NCBI RefSeq assembly: GCF_035917975.1
Contig: NZ_CP109130.1
Coordinates: forward strand, 5,890,001-5,954,000
DNA: 64,000 nt
Reading direction: 5' to 3'
From: Streptosporangium sp. NBC_01756
GTDB taxonomy: Bacteria; Actinomycetota; Actinomycetes; Streptosporangiales; Streptosporangiaceae
In this document: positions 8,686-18,649 of the stretch, one piece after another
How the letters are laid out: every line of letters starts with the position of its first letter
Position numbering within the stretch: the stretch's first letter is position 1
Made by a program: the position numbers and the translations under genes
The notes under the pieces: model-generated
Databases searched by the model: none
Told to the model about the DNA's origin: nothing
Seen by the model: the letters and a program-made list of their open reading frames with translations, nothing else

Positions 8686-8766
8686 TCATCTGCTGAGAAG
8701 CGCATCGAGGGCTTCCTGACGCTCGGCAGAGAGCTCCACTTCGGGCGTACCCGAGAAGACCGGCAT
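8686..8766 (-). CDS. Possible 26-residue coupled frame or truncated gene start
   Basis: The NmrA-like gene ends in TGATG, so an ATG at 8766 overlaps its stop and opens a 26-residue frame beginning MPVFSGTPEVELSAERQEA and rich in helix-forming residues. It could be a small coupled gene. More likely it is the beginning of a second operon gene cut off when repeat copy 1 arrived about 70 bp further on. I do not recognise the family. Confidence 0.25.
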   Translation of the reverse strand: MPVFSGTPEVELSAERQEALDALLSR

Positions 8767-9677
8767 CAGACGAACGCGAGCAGGTTTCTATGCGCTGCCG
8801 TCCAGGCGTTGAAGCTCGTCAAAGGGATTCCATAGGCGGCGAGGGCGTCGATCGGAGCGTGATAGCCGACCTCATTGAGCCATTCCTCGCCCCGGACCAC
8901 GGCGGGATGACGGCCTGCGGCGAGGGCCTCTCGGGAGGTCAGGGAGATCGCGGCAACGGGCCGGCCGGTGACAACGCCGAGCGTTGCGGCGATCTCCCGC
9001 ATGGTCAATGCTTCGGCGGCCAGTTCGATACTGCGCTCAGAGAAGCGTCCAGGCTGGTCCAGCGCCGCGGCCCCGAAGGCCGCGATGTCGTCGGCGGCGA
9101 TCAGTTGTACACGGGTCTGGGCTCCGATGGCGGTGACGATCTCGCCATGGGGCAGTTCGGGGAACATCGAGGCCACCTTGGGGGAGGCGAAGTTCTCCAT
9201 GAGGAAGGCCGGCTTGAGGATGGTGTGTGCCGGGAACCCCGTGTGGCGGATCGTCTCCTCGATCCGCCACTTGGTCTCCCAGTAGTCTTCGTTCCAGTAA
9301 CCGCTGTTCCAGCGGGGCATGTGGGGCAGATCGCCGGTTCCTGCCACCGATGTCTGAATGTAGTGCTGAACGCCGGCGCGCTTGGCCGCCTCGGCGAGGA
9401 GGATGCTGTTCTTCAGCTCCCCTTTTTCGTCGGTGGGATCACGCAGCGGCACGGCGAATACGGCGGTCGCACCCCGCAGGGCAGCCTCGATGGAGTGCCG
9501 GTCGGCGAGGTCGCCGCGGACCAGGTCGGCGCCCAGTCGGCTCAGACCCCGAGCCCGCGCGGGGTCGCGGGTCAGCGCGCGTACCCGGTGACCCCGCCTC
9601 AGCAGTTCTCGTACGGCCGCCGACCCCTGGGTGCCGGTCGCTCCGATCACCAGCACTGAGTGCCGTCTGTCGTTCAT
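8766..9677 (-). CDS. NmrA/NAD(P)H-binding family protein (atypical short-chain reductase)
   Basis: A 303-residue protein with an N-terminal dinucleotide-binding signature VIGATGTQGSAAV, then RALTRDPARARGL and LVRGDLADRHSIEAAL, typical of NmrA-like and atypical extended SDR proteins. Members are either redox sensors or quinone/flavonoid reductases. The catalytic Tyr-Lys pair of classical SDRs is not obvious. ATG 9677 is preceded by GGAGG at good distance; the open frame continues upstream but is not protein-like there. It is divergent from the TetR gene across a spacer with two palindromes, so it is probably the repressor's target. Confidence 0.85.
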   Translation of the reverse strand: MNDRRHSVLVIGATGTQGSAAVRELLRRGHRVRALTRDPARARGLSRLGADLVRGDLADRHSIEAALRGATAVFAVPLRDPTDEKGELKNSILLAEAAKRAGVQHYIQTSVAGTGDLPHMPRWNSGYWNEDYWETKWRIEETIRHTGFPAHTILKPAFLMENFASPKVASMFPELPHGEIVTAIGAQTRVQLIAADDIAAFGAAALDQPGRFSERSIELAAEALTMREIAATLGVVTGRPVAAISLTSREALAAGRHPAVVRGEEWLNEVGYHAPIDALAAYGIPLTSFNAWTAAHRNLLAFV

Positions 9678-9758
9678 GGCGTCGCTACCTCCGCTGTGCG
9701 TTCTTCCACCCGATGTCTCGCCTTCGACCTGGGCGACCATGCCGATCGTCGTCAAACG

Positions 9759-9804
9759 GACCAATTGGTCACTTTGACCGTAGGCGTAAACGGACCGGCT
9801 GGTC
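9759..9804. promoter_or_regulatory. Paired palindromic operators between the NmrA-like and TetR genes
   Basis: GACCAATTGGTC (9759-9770) is a perfect 12-bp palindrome. GACCGGCTGGTC (9793-9804) is an imperfect version 34 bp further on. Both sit in the same context (AAACG before; CACTTTGA or CAACTTGA after), so they are a duplicated site. The position between divergent genes, one of them TetR-type, suggests autoregulation and control of the reductase. Confidence 0.7.
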
Positions 9805-9851
9805 AACTTGAGATAGGGTGTGGTGAGAACGAGACGAAAGGTGAGTGCCAG

Positions 9852-10526
9852 ATGCCGCCCGCATCGCCGCCGCACCGATTGCGAGCAGACGCCGCCCGCA
9901 ATCGGCGGTCGCTGCTGGATGCCGCCCGTGAGGTGTTCGCCGAGCACGGCATGGAGGCGTCGATCGCAGAGATCGCCCAGCGAGCCGGAATCGGCAAAGG
10001 CACGGTGTTCCGCCACTTCGCGACCAAGGAGTGCCTGGCAGCCGCGATCGTCTCCGACCGGCTCGATGAACTCGCCGCAATCGGTCGGACGCTGCTCGAT
10101 GCCACCGATCCTGGAGCCGCCCTGTTGGAGTTCATGACCGCCGGCGTCGAGTTGCAGGCGCGTGATCGTGCCTTCTGCCAGGCCGCGACCACGAGTGTCC
10201 GCAGGGATCCGGCGGTCCGGGCGGCCAGTGACCGCCTGTCCCAGGCCGCCGAATCCCTCACGGAGCAGGCGCGGAGGCAAGGAGCCGTACGCGACGACAT
10301 CACCGGCCAGGATGTGATCCTGCTGCTGGGGGCAGCGTGCCAGGCCGCCGCACCGCTTGGGGACACCGCCGCTGATCTGTGGCGGCGTTACCTTTATTTG
10401 ATCTTCGATGGAATGCGACCCGAGGGCGCGCATCCCTTGCCCCGCCCGGCGCCGGCCCGCGCCCGGTTCGACCAAGCCGTCGATCCATCCGGTCCTGACC
10501 AGGAGCCGTCCGCCGAGCGGTGCTGA
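9852..10526 (+). CDS. TetR/AcrR-family transcriptional regulator
   Basis: A 224-residue regulator with an N-terminal helix-turn-helix (SIAEIAQRAGIGKGTVFRHF, about residues 37-56) and an all-helical ligand domain. ATG 9852 follows AAAGGTGAG. The C-terminal tail is Pro/Ala/Arg-rich (HPLPRPAPARARFDQ) and looks less like TetR. The stop codon overlaps the GTG start of the broken MFS gene, so regulator and exporter were once translationally coupled. That pattern fits a drug- or solvent-responsive repressor. Confidence 0.88.
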   Translation: MPPASPPHRLRADAARNRRSLLDAAREVFAEHGMEASIAEIAQRAGIGKGTVFRHFATKECLAAAIVSDRLDELAAIGRTLLDATDPGAALLEFMTAGVELQARDRAFCQAATTSVRRDPAVRAASDRLSQAAESLTEQARRQGAVRDDITGQDVILLLGAACQAAAPLGDTAADLWRRYLYLIFDGMRPEGAHPLPRPAPARARFDQAVDPSGPDQEPSAERC

Positions 10527-10783
10527 CCGCCCTCCCGGCTCTGCTCGCTCTCGCGTCCGGCGTCGGCACTACAGAGATCGTCATCGCCGGCGTCTCCGCG
10601 TTCAACGTCGGCAATGCCGCGGGGCCGTTCCTCGGCGGCCGCGCCGTCGGCGCGGGATACGGCTACTCGTCGATCGTCTGGGCGGCCGTACCCCTCAGCG
10701 CACTTGGCCTGGGCCGCGCGCTCGGCCTGGGCTGCGCCCTGCTCCCGGGAGCCGTCGCGCGGCGGAGGACATCTCTTCGTTGA
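10520..10783 (+). pseudogene. MFS transporter remnant with an internal deletion
   Basis: The 87-residue frame starts with GTG overlapping the TetR stop. It begins like the first helix of DHA1-type MFS drug exporters (GVGTTEIVIAGV resembles the usual GTTEFVIAG). It then jumps directly to a motif from near the end of such proteins (SAFNVGNAAGPFLGG), followed by one hydrophobic segment and an Arg-rich end. About nine of the twelve helices are missing, so it cannot work as an exporter. The junction is near 10590. Family placement is from motif memory. Confidence 0.7.
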
Positions 10784-10836
10784 ACGTGACCCGAGCCCTG
10801 CCATGATGGCGGCCCCGTCCGTGCCGCAGGGACCTC

Positions 10837-12057
10837 TCAGGAAGCGGGGGTGAAGATCAGGGAGGCGTTGTGCCCGCCGAACCCGAACGAGTTGGTCAGC
10901 GCCGCCGTCAGGCGGCCGTGCCGAGGCCGACCGGTGACGATGTCGAGTTTGATCTCCGGGTCGAGGTCGTCCACGTTGCGGGTCGCGGGGACGACCCCGT
11001 CCCGGAGCGCGAGGATCGCGGAGATCGCCCCCATCGCCCCGGCCGCACCGCAGAGATGGCCGGTCATCGACTTGGTCGCGGTGACCGCCGGGTGTGTCCC
11101 GATCGCCTCGGCGATCGAGTGGGCCTCGGTCACGTCCCCGATCGGGGTGGAGGTGGCGTGCGCGTGCACGTGCTCGATGTCGAGCGCGTCCAGACCTGCG
11201 GAAGCCAGGGCCAGCCGGATGGCGCGCACCTGCCCGTCCGGGTGGGCCGCGGTGATGTGGTGGGCATCGGACGTGGTGCCCGCACCGGCCAGTGCGGCAT
11301 GGACGCGGGCGCCGCGGGCGGAGGCGAACCCGGCACGCTCCAGGACCACCAGGGCGGCTCCCTCGCCGAGGACGAACCCGTCCCGCGACGTGTCGAAGGG
11401 CCGGGAGGCCTCCTGCGGTGCGTCGTTCCGGGTCGAGAGCGCTCTGGCCTGGGCGAAGCCGGCAATGGTGAGCGGGTGGACACACGCCTCGGCACCGCCC
11501 GCGACGACGACGTCGGCGCGGCCGAGGCGGATGAGGTCCAGGCCCATCGCGATCGCCTCGGCTCCCGAGGCGCAGGCGCTCACCGGCGTGTGGGCGCCGC
11601 CGCGGGCGCCGAGTTCCATGCTGACCATGGCGGCGGGCCCGTTGGGCATCAGCATGGGCACCGTGTACGGCGAGACCTTCCGCGCTCCGGAATTCCGCAG
11701 GACCTCGTCCTGGGCGAGGGTGCTCAGCACCCCGCCGACCCCGGTGCCGATGACCACCGCCAGACGCTCGGGTTCCACCTCCGGGGCTCCGGCGTCGGCC
11801 CACGCCTCGCGTGCGGCGATCAGGGCCATCTGCTGGCAGCGGTCCAGCCGCCTGGCCTTCGGCCGGTCGAGCACCTCGGTGGGTTCCACCCGCAGTCGGC
11901 CCGCAATCCGCACCGGCAAGCCGGCCGCCCACTCTTCCTCGATGAGGCCGATCCCGGACCGCCCGGCCAGTAGGGCGTCCCAGGTGGAGGCCACATCACC
12001 GCCCAGCGGCGTGGTGGCGCCCAGCCCCGTCACCACCGCATCAGTTTCCCCGACCAT
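10837..12057 (-). CDS. fabF: Beta-ketoacyl-ACP synthase II (FabF-type)
   Basis: A 406-residue thiolase-fold condensing enzyme of normal KAS II length. The Cys-His-His triad is intact: Cys in PVSACASGAEA, His in HAHATSTPIGD, His in NSFGFGGHNAS, plus the conserved Lys in TATKSMTGHL. It extends acyl-ACP with malonyl-ACP. Start is ATG 12057. No fabD, fabH or acpP is nearby; the gene stands alone inside the segment bounded by the inverted repeats. It is therefore more likely a secondary or accessory copy than the housekeeping one. A polyketide chain-length factor is excluded by the active-site Cys. Confidence 0.9.
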   Translation of the reverse strand: MVGETDAVVTGLGATTPLGGDVASTWDALLAGRSGIGLIEEEWAAGLPVRIAGRLRVEPTEVLDRPKARRLDRCQQMALIAAREAWADAGAPEVEPERLAVVIGTGVGGVLSTLAQDEVLRNSGARKVSPYTVPMLMPNGPAAMVSMELGARGGAHTPVSACASGAEAIAMGLDLIRLGRADVVVAGGAEACVHPLTIAGFAQARALSTRNDAPQEASRPFDTSRDGFVLGEGAALVVLERAGFASARGARVHAALAGAGTTSDAHHITAAHPDGQVRAIRLALASAGLDALDIEHVHAHATSTPIGDVTEAHSIAEAIGTHPAVTATKSMTGHLCGAAGAMGAISAILALRDGVVPATRNVDDLDPEIKLDIVTGRPRHGRLTAALTNSFGFGGHNASLIFTPAS

Positions 12058-12376
12058 CGGATGCCCCCTTTTCAGCCGTCGTGAAGACGCTTCTCCCCGA
12101 GAAGCCGCAGCAGGATGCTCCGGCCCCGATCCACACTGTCAAAGCAGCGGCCGATCTGGCAGGTACGGCGGCCGACGAAGATTGCGGGACAAAATTTGTC
12201 GGAAACCGACATGATCACGACAGCCGATCCCGCCGACCCGCCCCCTGCCCGACTTGGCCGCACCCGGTGTTTCCCACCACGTCCACGGCACCCGCCCTGA
12301 GGTCACCCTGCCCGCTCTACCTGACCCCGACAGCGACGGCGGACGCGGCCTGCTCCTGCCTGATACGCCCCATGAT

Positions 12377-12440
12377 GATCGTTTGTTGGGAAGTGCACGC
12401 CCTCCGGGCAATCCGGCCGTGCACTTCCCAACAAACGATC
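12377..12440. repeat. Perfect 23-bp inverted repeat with 18-base loop
   Basis: Arms 12377-12399 and 12418-12440 are exact reverse complements and contain GTTTGTTGGGAAGTGCAC. It lies about 320 bp upstream of the fabF-like gene and 45 bp outside repeat copy 2. It has no counterpart beside copy 1. There is no T-tract, so it is not an ordinary terminator. It could be a small mobile palindrome or a recombination or binding site. Confidence 0.75.
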
Positions 12441-12485
12441 ACTGGTCCGCGAGCCCGCACTTCCATCCCGATCCTCCCCTCTCTG

Positions 12486-12842
12486 CGGCGCCCAACCCTG
12501 CACTGGTCGGAGAGCGAGGCGTCAGCTACGGCGGGCACCTCTGCACGGCCCCTGCGCGGATTGCTTCAGCGTCAGTGAGATCCATGGGCGGCCTGGAAGG
12601 GAGCGGCTACGGTCCGCACGCCGTACGGCGGGGCCGTCTGGCGCGGAGGTGGGTGGGTGTTCCGGCCGGCTTGTAAAAAAGCGCAACCACAGCGCCCGCC
12701 AGGCCGGAGGCCTGAAAAACGAGACGGTGACTGCGACGGCCGGCCGGAACACCCACCCACCGCAGCGCGCACGGCGACAGACCCTTCACCCCGGAATGTC
12801 CTCAAGACACAAGAACACCCATCACAGAACGAACGGCGACAC
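12486..12842 (-). repeat. Long inverted repeat, copy 2
   Basis: Reverse-orientation partner of 8217-8612. Its core 12648-12761 is also 114 bp with perfect 23-bp arms (12648-12670 and 12739-12761). Homology runs beyond the core on both sides, including a GGACCGTAGCCGCTCCC stretch (minus strand) and the CTCCGACCAGTGCAGGG end. It begins 3 bp after the stop codon of the 201-residue gene. As with copy 1, the element reads away from the 3' end of a gene. Confidence 0.85.
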
Positions 12843-12845
12843 CCC

Positions 12846-13451
12846 TCAGACGCGGACCCAGTCGTGACGTTCCAAGAAGGAACGGTCGCCGGTGGCGTAC
12901 TCGGCGAAGGCCTGCTGAATCGCCCCAAGATCGGAGACGTGCGTGCGGAACATCAGGTCCCGGACACTGTCCTTGTACTCCAGTTCGTAGCCCGTGATCT
13001 CCGGAGACGCCTGGATGAAGTGCTCGCCGAAGACGACCAGCGCGGTGAACGGGTTCTGCGGCGACAGGGTGGCCGGCGCGTCGGCCACCAGCCGCAGGTC
13101 CGGGTCGACCACGATCATCCCGTCGCCCGTGTGCATCTGCATGCCGGAGTAGACGCCCAGGGGCGCCAGATTGTGCACCAGCTCCCGCTGCGGGTCGTAG
13201 CAGACGAGGCCGCACTCGCGGGCCGCGGCGAAGACCTCGCCCGACACCTCGTCGGCCCGCTCCGGCTCCACGACCACCAGCGCGTACGCCGGAAAGGCCT
13301 GCGCGACCCCGGACAGCCGCTCGGCGAACGCCGCCACCCCGGGATGCGGCCCGGCGGCGGGCTCTCCCCGGCGGAGCGCCTGGAAGACGTTCTCCGCCTG
13401 CTCCCTGCTGATCGGCTCGGGCTCGTGCCAGACGGCCAGTTCTACGCTCAC
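12846..13451 (-). CDS. Conserved hypothetical protein, 201 residues
   Basis: A soluble acidic protein starting at GTG 13451 with MSVELAVWHEPEPISREQAE. Segments such as AAARECGLVCYDPQRELVHN and MQMHTGDGMIVVDPDLRLV look like a folded alpha/beta protein. I associate them with uncharacterised actinobacterial proteins but cannot name a family. There is no signal peptide or membrane segment. It is not coupled to mscL, which starts 545 bp away on the same strand. Its 3' end abuts repeat copy 2. Confidence 0.7.
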   Translation of the reverse strand: MSVELAVWHEPEPISREQAENVFQALRRGEPAAGPHPGVAAFAERLSGVAQAFPAYALVVVEPERADEVSGEVFAAARECGLVCYDPQRELVHNLAPLGVYSGMQMHTGDGMIVVDPDLRLVADAPATLSPQNPFTALVVFGEHFIQASPEITGYELEYKDSVRDLMFRTHVSDLGAIQQAFAEYATGDRSFLERHDWVRV

Positions 13452-13567
13452 GGTCCCATCGTCCTACAGCCGGAAGACGCACGAGCCGCCGAAACGCTCG
13501 GGAATGCACCCGGGTCCACAGGTGACGTGCGGGCGACCGGACTCTGGGCCGGTGAACCCGGGGCCGG

Positions 13568-13996
13568 TCAGGCGGAAGGCTTGTCGGCGGCGCGCACCTG
13601 GGACAGCTCCACGGTGCAGAAGGCGCAGCGGCTAGCCTGGACGGGGATGTCGCTGAGGCACTCCGGGCACTGCTTCTCGGTGGCGGCCCTGTCCCGGTCG
13701 AAGAAGGAGATGACCCGGGTCATCGGCATCACGACCAGCCAGTAGACGACGGCGGCGATGATCAGGAAGCTCAGCACATGGTTGACGAAGTCGCCGTACA
13801 TGAACTCGGCGCCGTTGACCTTGAACACGTACTTGGAGAAGTCGGGCTCGCCGCCTCCGGTGATCGCCGCGATCAGCGGGGTGATGAGGTCCTTGACCAA
13901 CGCCTGCACCAGACCGCTGAAGGTCGCGCCGATCACCACCGCCACGGCGAGCTCGACGAGGTTGCCTCTCATCAGGAATTTCTTGAATCCGCCCAT
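13568..13996 (-). CDS. mscL: Large-conductance mechanosensitive channel MscL with C-terminal zinc ribbon
   Basis: A 142-residue protein starting MGGFKKFLMRGNLVELAVAV, the conserved MscL N-terminal helix and first pore helix. A second membrane helix lies at about 70-92. The channel opens under membrane tension to release solutes on osmotic downshift. The C-terminal tail carries CPEC and CAFC (Cys 110, 113, 124, 127), a zinc-ribbon arrangement added after the usual helical bundle region. It is divergent from the trehalose operon, which suits an osmotic-stress neighbourhood. Confidence 0.95.
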   Translation of the reverse strand: MGGFKKFLMRGNLVELAVAVVIGATFSGLVQALVKDLITPLIAAITGGGEPDFSKYVFKVNGAEFMYGDFVNHVLSFLIIAAVVYWLVVMPMTRVISFFDRDRAATEKQCPECLSDIPVQASRCAFCTVELSQVRAADKPSA

Positions 13997-14352
13997 TCCC
14001 TGCGCCCTCCGCTCGTGAGAACGCCCGGACTACCCCGGCAGCGGCGGGCAAACGTCGCCCTTGTGGGCGGCCACGCACGGGCCTGTCCCATGGCGCCGGG
14101 TGGCCGTGCCGAGCCCTGCCCCCCGGGCGGTCCGCACCGCACCACCCCGGGTGCTCGGGCGGCTGTGGGGGTCACCGGCGGGCCGGGGTTTGGGAGGCCG
14201 GAGACCGCGGGTATTCCCATGTCGCGTCAGCGCCACGCCACCCGAGTGGCCACTGTCGACCAATGGGACCGAGTTCACAGTGACAAGGGTGGGAATGTGT
14301 GCATGTTCAGGAGAACATGGGGCAGGTTCCTCCACCGCTGAAGGGCGGTGCA
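13997..14352. other. 356-bp divergent spacer mscL / treXYZ
   Basis: No gene is supported. It must hold the divergent promoters for mscL and the trehalose operon. The only clear signal is the palindrome at 14302-14319. Confidence 0.55.
14302..14319. promoter_or_regulatory. Palindromic operator candidate upstream of treXYZ
   Basis: CATGTTC and GAACATG form perfect 7-bp arms around AGGA. The site lies 34 bp before the glgX start codon, where a regulator would overlap the promoter or 5' leader. It is not a LexA box, which has GAAC-N4-GTTC polarity. Confidence 0.5.
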
Positions 14353-16450
<2,098 letters not shown>

Positions 16451-16458
<8 letters not shown>

Positions 16459-18646
16459 GCCGTTCACGGCGCCGTACACGGTGCCGGTCTCGACCTACCG
16501 GATCCAGCTGACCCCCGACTTCGGGTTCGCCGAGGTGGCCGCACTCGCCCCCTACCTGCGGAAGCTGGGGGTCAGCCACGTCTACCTGTCGCCGATCCTG
16601 CAGGCCGAGCCGGAGTCGCGGCACGGCTACGACGTGACCGACCACTCCCGGATCCGGGCGGAGTTCGGCGGGATCGAGGGCCTGCGGGCGCTCTCGGCAA
16701 CGCTGTCCGAGCACGGGCTGGGTGTCATCGCCGACATCGTGCCCAACCACATGACGGTCCCGGTGCCCGAGTCGGGCAACGCGGCGCTGTGGTCGGTGCT
16801 CAAGGACGGGCAGGCGTCGCCGTACGCGCCGTGGTTCGACATCGACTGGACCGGCGGCAAGGTGAACATGCCGGTGATCGGCGATGCCACCGAGCCGGTG
16901 GCCGACGGCGGCGTGCTGCGCTACCACGACCACGAGTTCCCCTACCCCGACACCCACTACCGGCTGGTCGACTGGCGCCAGGGCCCCGGCTACCGGCGTT
17001 TCTTCGACGTGTCCTCGCTGATCGGGCTACGTGTGGAGGACCCGGAGGTGTTCGACGCCACCCACGAGGTCATCCTGGGGCTGGTCGAGGAGGGGGTCGT
17101 CGACGGCCTGCGGGTGGACCACCCCGACGGGCTGGCCGAGCCCCGCGGCTACCTGTCCCGGCTCCGCGCGGCCTCGGACGTGTGGACCGTGGTGGAGAAG
17201 ATCCTGATCGGCGAGGAGAGGCTGCCCGCCGACTGGGACTGCGACGGCACCACCGGCTACGACGTGCTCAACCGGATCACCAGGTTGTTCGTGGACCCCG
17301 CCGGGAGCCGGCCGCTGGTGGAGCTGTTCGTCACCCACACCGGGATGCCGCACGACTACGCCACCGTGGTCAGACGGTCCAAGCGGGAGGTCGTCGACCT
17401 GTTCTTCACCGCCGAGGTCGACCGGCTGCACGCCGAGGTCGGCGGGGACCGCGAGACGCTGGTGGAGCTGCTCATCGCGATGCCGGTCTACCGCGCCTAC
17501 GTGGTGCCGGGAGAGCCGGTGCCCGAGGTGTCGGCCTCGATCGTCGAGTCGGCCGGGCAGGTCGCCGCCGCCCGGCTGCCCGAGGGCGCCCCGGTGGCGG
17601 AGGTCGTCGACCGGGTACTGCGCGGCCCGGCCGACGCGGTCGTCCGTTTCCAGCAGATCTGCGGGCCGGTGATGGCCAAGGGGGTGGAGGACACCGCCCT
17701 CTACCGGTGGTACCCGCTGGCGTGCCTGAACGAGGTGGGCGGGGAGCCGGACCACTTCGGCGGGGACGTCGGTGAGTTCCACGCGTTCGCCCGGGAGATG
17801 TCGCCGACCACGATGACGACCCTGTCCACGCACGACACCAAGCGCTCCGAGGACGTGCGCGCCCGGTTGGCGGTGCTGTCGGAGCTGCCCGAGGAGTGGG
17901 CCGCGGCGGTCGGGGAGTGGTCGTCCAAGGTCTCCTTCGACCCGGCGCTGGACTATCTGGCCTGGCAGAACCTGATGGCCGCCTGGCCGATCGGCCCCGG
18001 CAGATTCTTCGACTATCTGTTCAAGGCGGCCCGCGAGGCCAAGACCTCGATCTCCTGGGCCGCTCCGGACCCCGCCTACGAGGCGGGCCTGCGTGACTTC
18101 GTCGCCCGGGCGATCGACGAGTGCGGTGCCTCGGTGGCGGAGTTCGCGGCCGGCATCGAGCCCTACGCCCGCGCCAACTCGCTGGGCCAGAAGCTCGTCC
18201 AGCTCATGCTGCCGGGCGTGCCCGACCTCTACTGGGGCAACGAGATCACCGACTTCTCCCTCGTGGACCCGGACAACCGCCGCCCGGTGGACTTCCCGCT
18301 GCGCCGGCAGCTGCTCGCCGGGGAGGGCGGTTTCCCCTGGGACGAGGCCAAGCTGGCCGTCACCACCCAGGCGCTGAACCTGCGGCGGCGGCTGGATCCG
18401 GCGTCGCCGTACGTCCCGCTGGAGGCCGGTGACCACGCGATCGCCTTCGCCCGCGGGGAGCGGGCGGTGGCGGTTGCCACCCGGCTGCCGGTCGGGCTGG
18501 CGCGGCGCGGCGGCTGGGGGAGCGAGACGATCATGCTGCCGCACGGCGCGTGGCGGGATCTGCTGACCGGCGCCGAGTACACCGGCCGGATCCCGCTGGC
18601 CCACCTGCTGTGCACCCACCCTGTCGCCCTTCTGGAAGGTGAGTAG
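16451..18646 (+). CDS. treY: Maltooligosyl trehalose synthase TreY
   Basis: A 731-residue GH13 enzyme that turns the reducing-end alpha-1,4 bond of maltodextrins into an alpha-1,1 bond. It begins VSTYRIQLTPDFGF, typical of TreY. Other family markers are HGYDVTDHSRI, the nucleophile Asp in VDGLRVDHPDGL, the acid Glu in VVEKILIGEE, and TLSTHDTKRSEDVRARL. Translation starts at GTG 16451 inside the end of glgX, preceded by GGTGAGG, so the two are coupled. treZ starts 3 bp after its stop. Confidence 0.97.
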
Positions 18647-18649
18647 CCC

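Larger units (their letters stand above)
12058..12845. other. 788-bp spacer with two repeats and no gene
   Basis: Holds the upstream region of the fabF-like gene, a 23-bp-arm hairpin (12377-12440) and repeat copy 2 (12486-12842). Open frames here on both strands have no protein-like composition. Confidence 0.6.

Noticed and set aside
8217-12842. Insertion sequence or composite transposon with a transposase
   Set aside because: No transposase or recombinase frame is present in or beside either repeat copy; only the repeats themselves can be supported.
12657-13745. A plus-strand frame across repeat copy 2 and the hypothetical gene
   Set aside because: It begins inside the palindromic repeat and runs opposite a better frame; no ribosome site.
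14302-14319. LexA/SOS box
   Set aside because: The half-sites are GTTC...GAAC, the reverse of the actinobacterial GAAC...GTTC order, and the gene is not an SOS gene.
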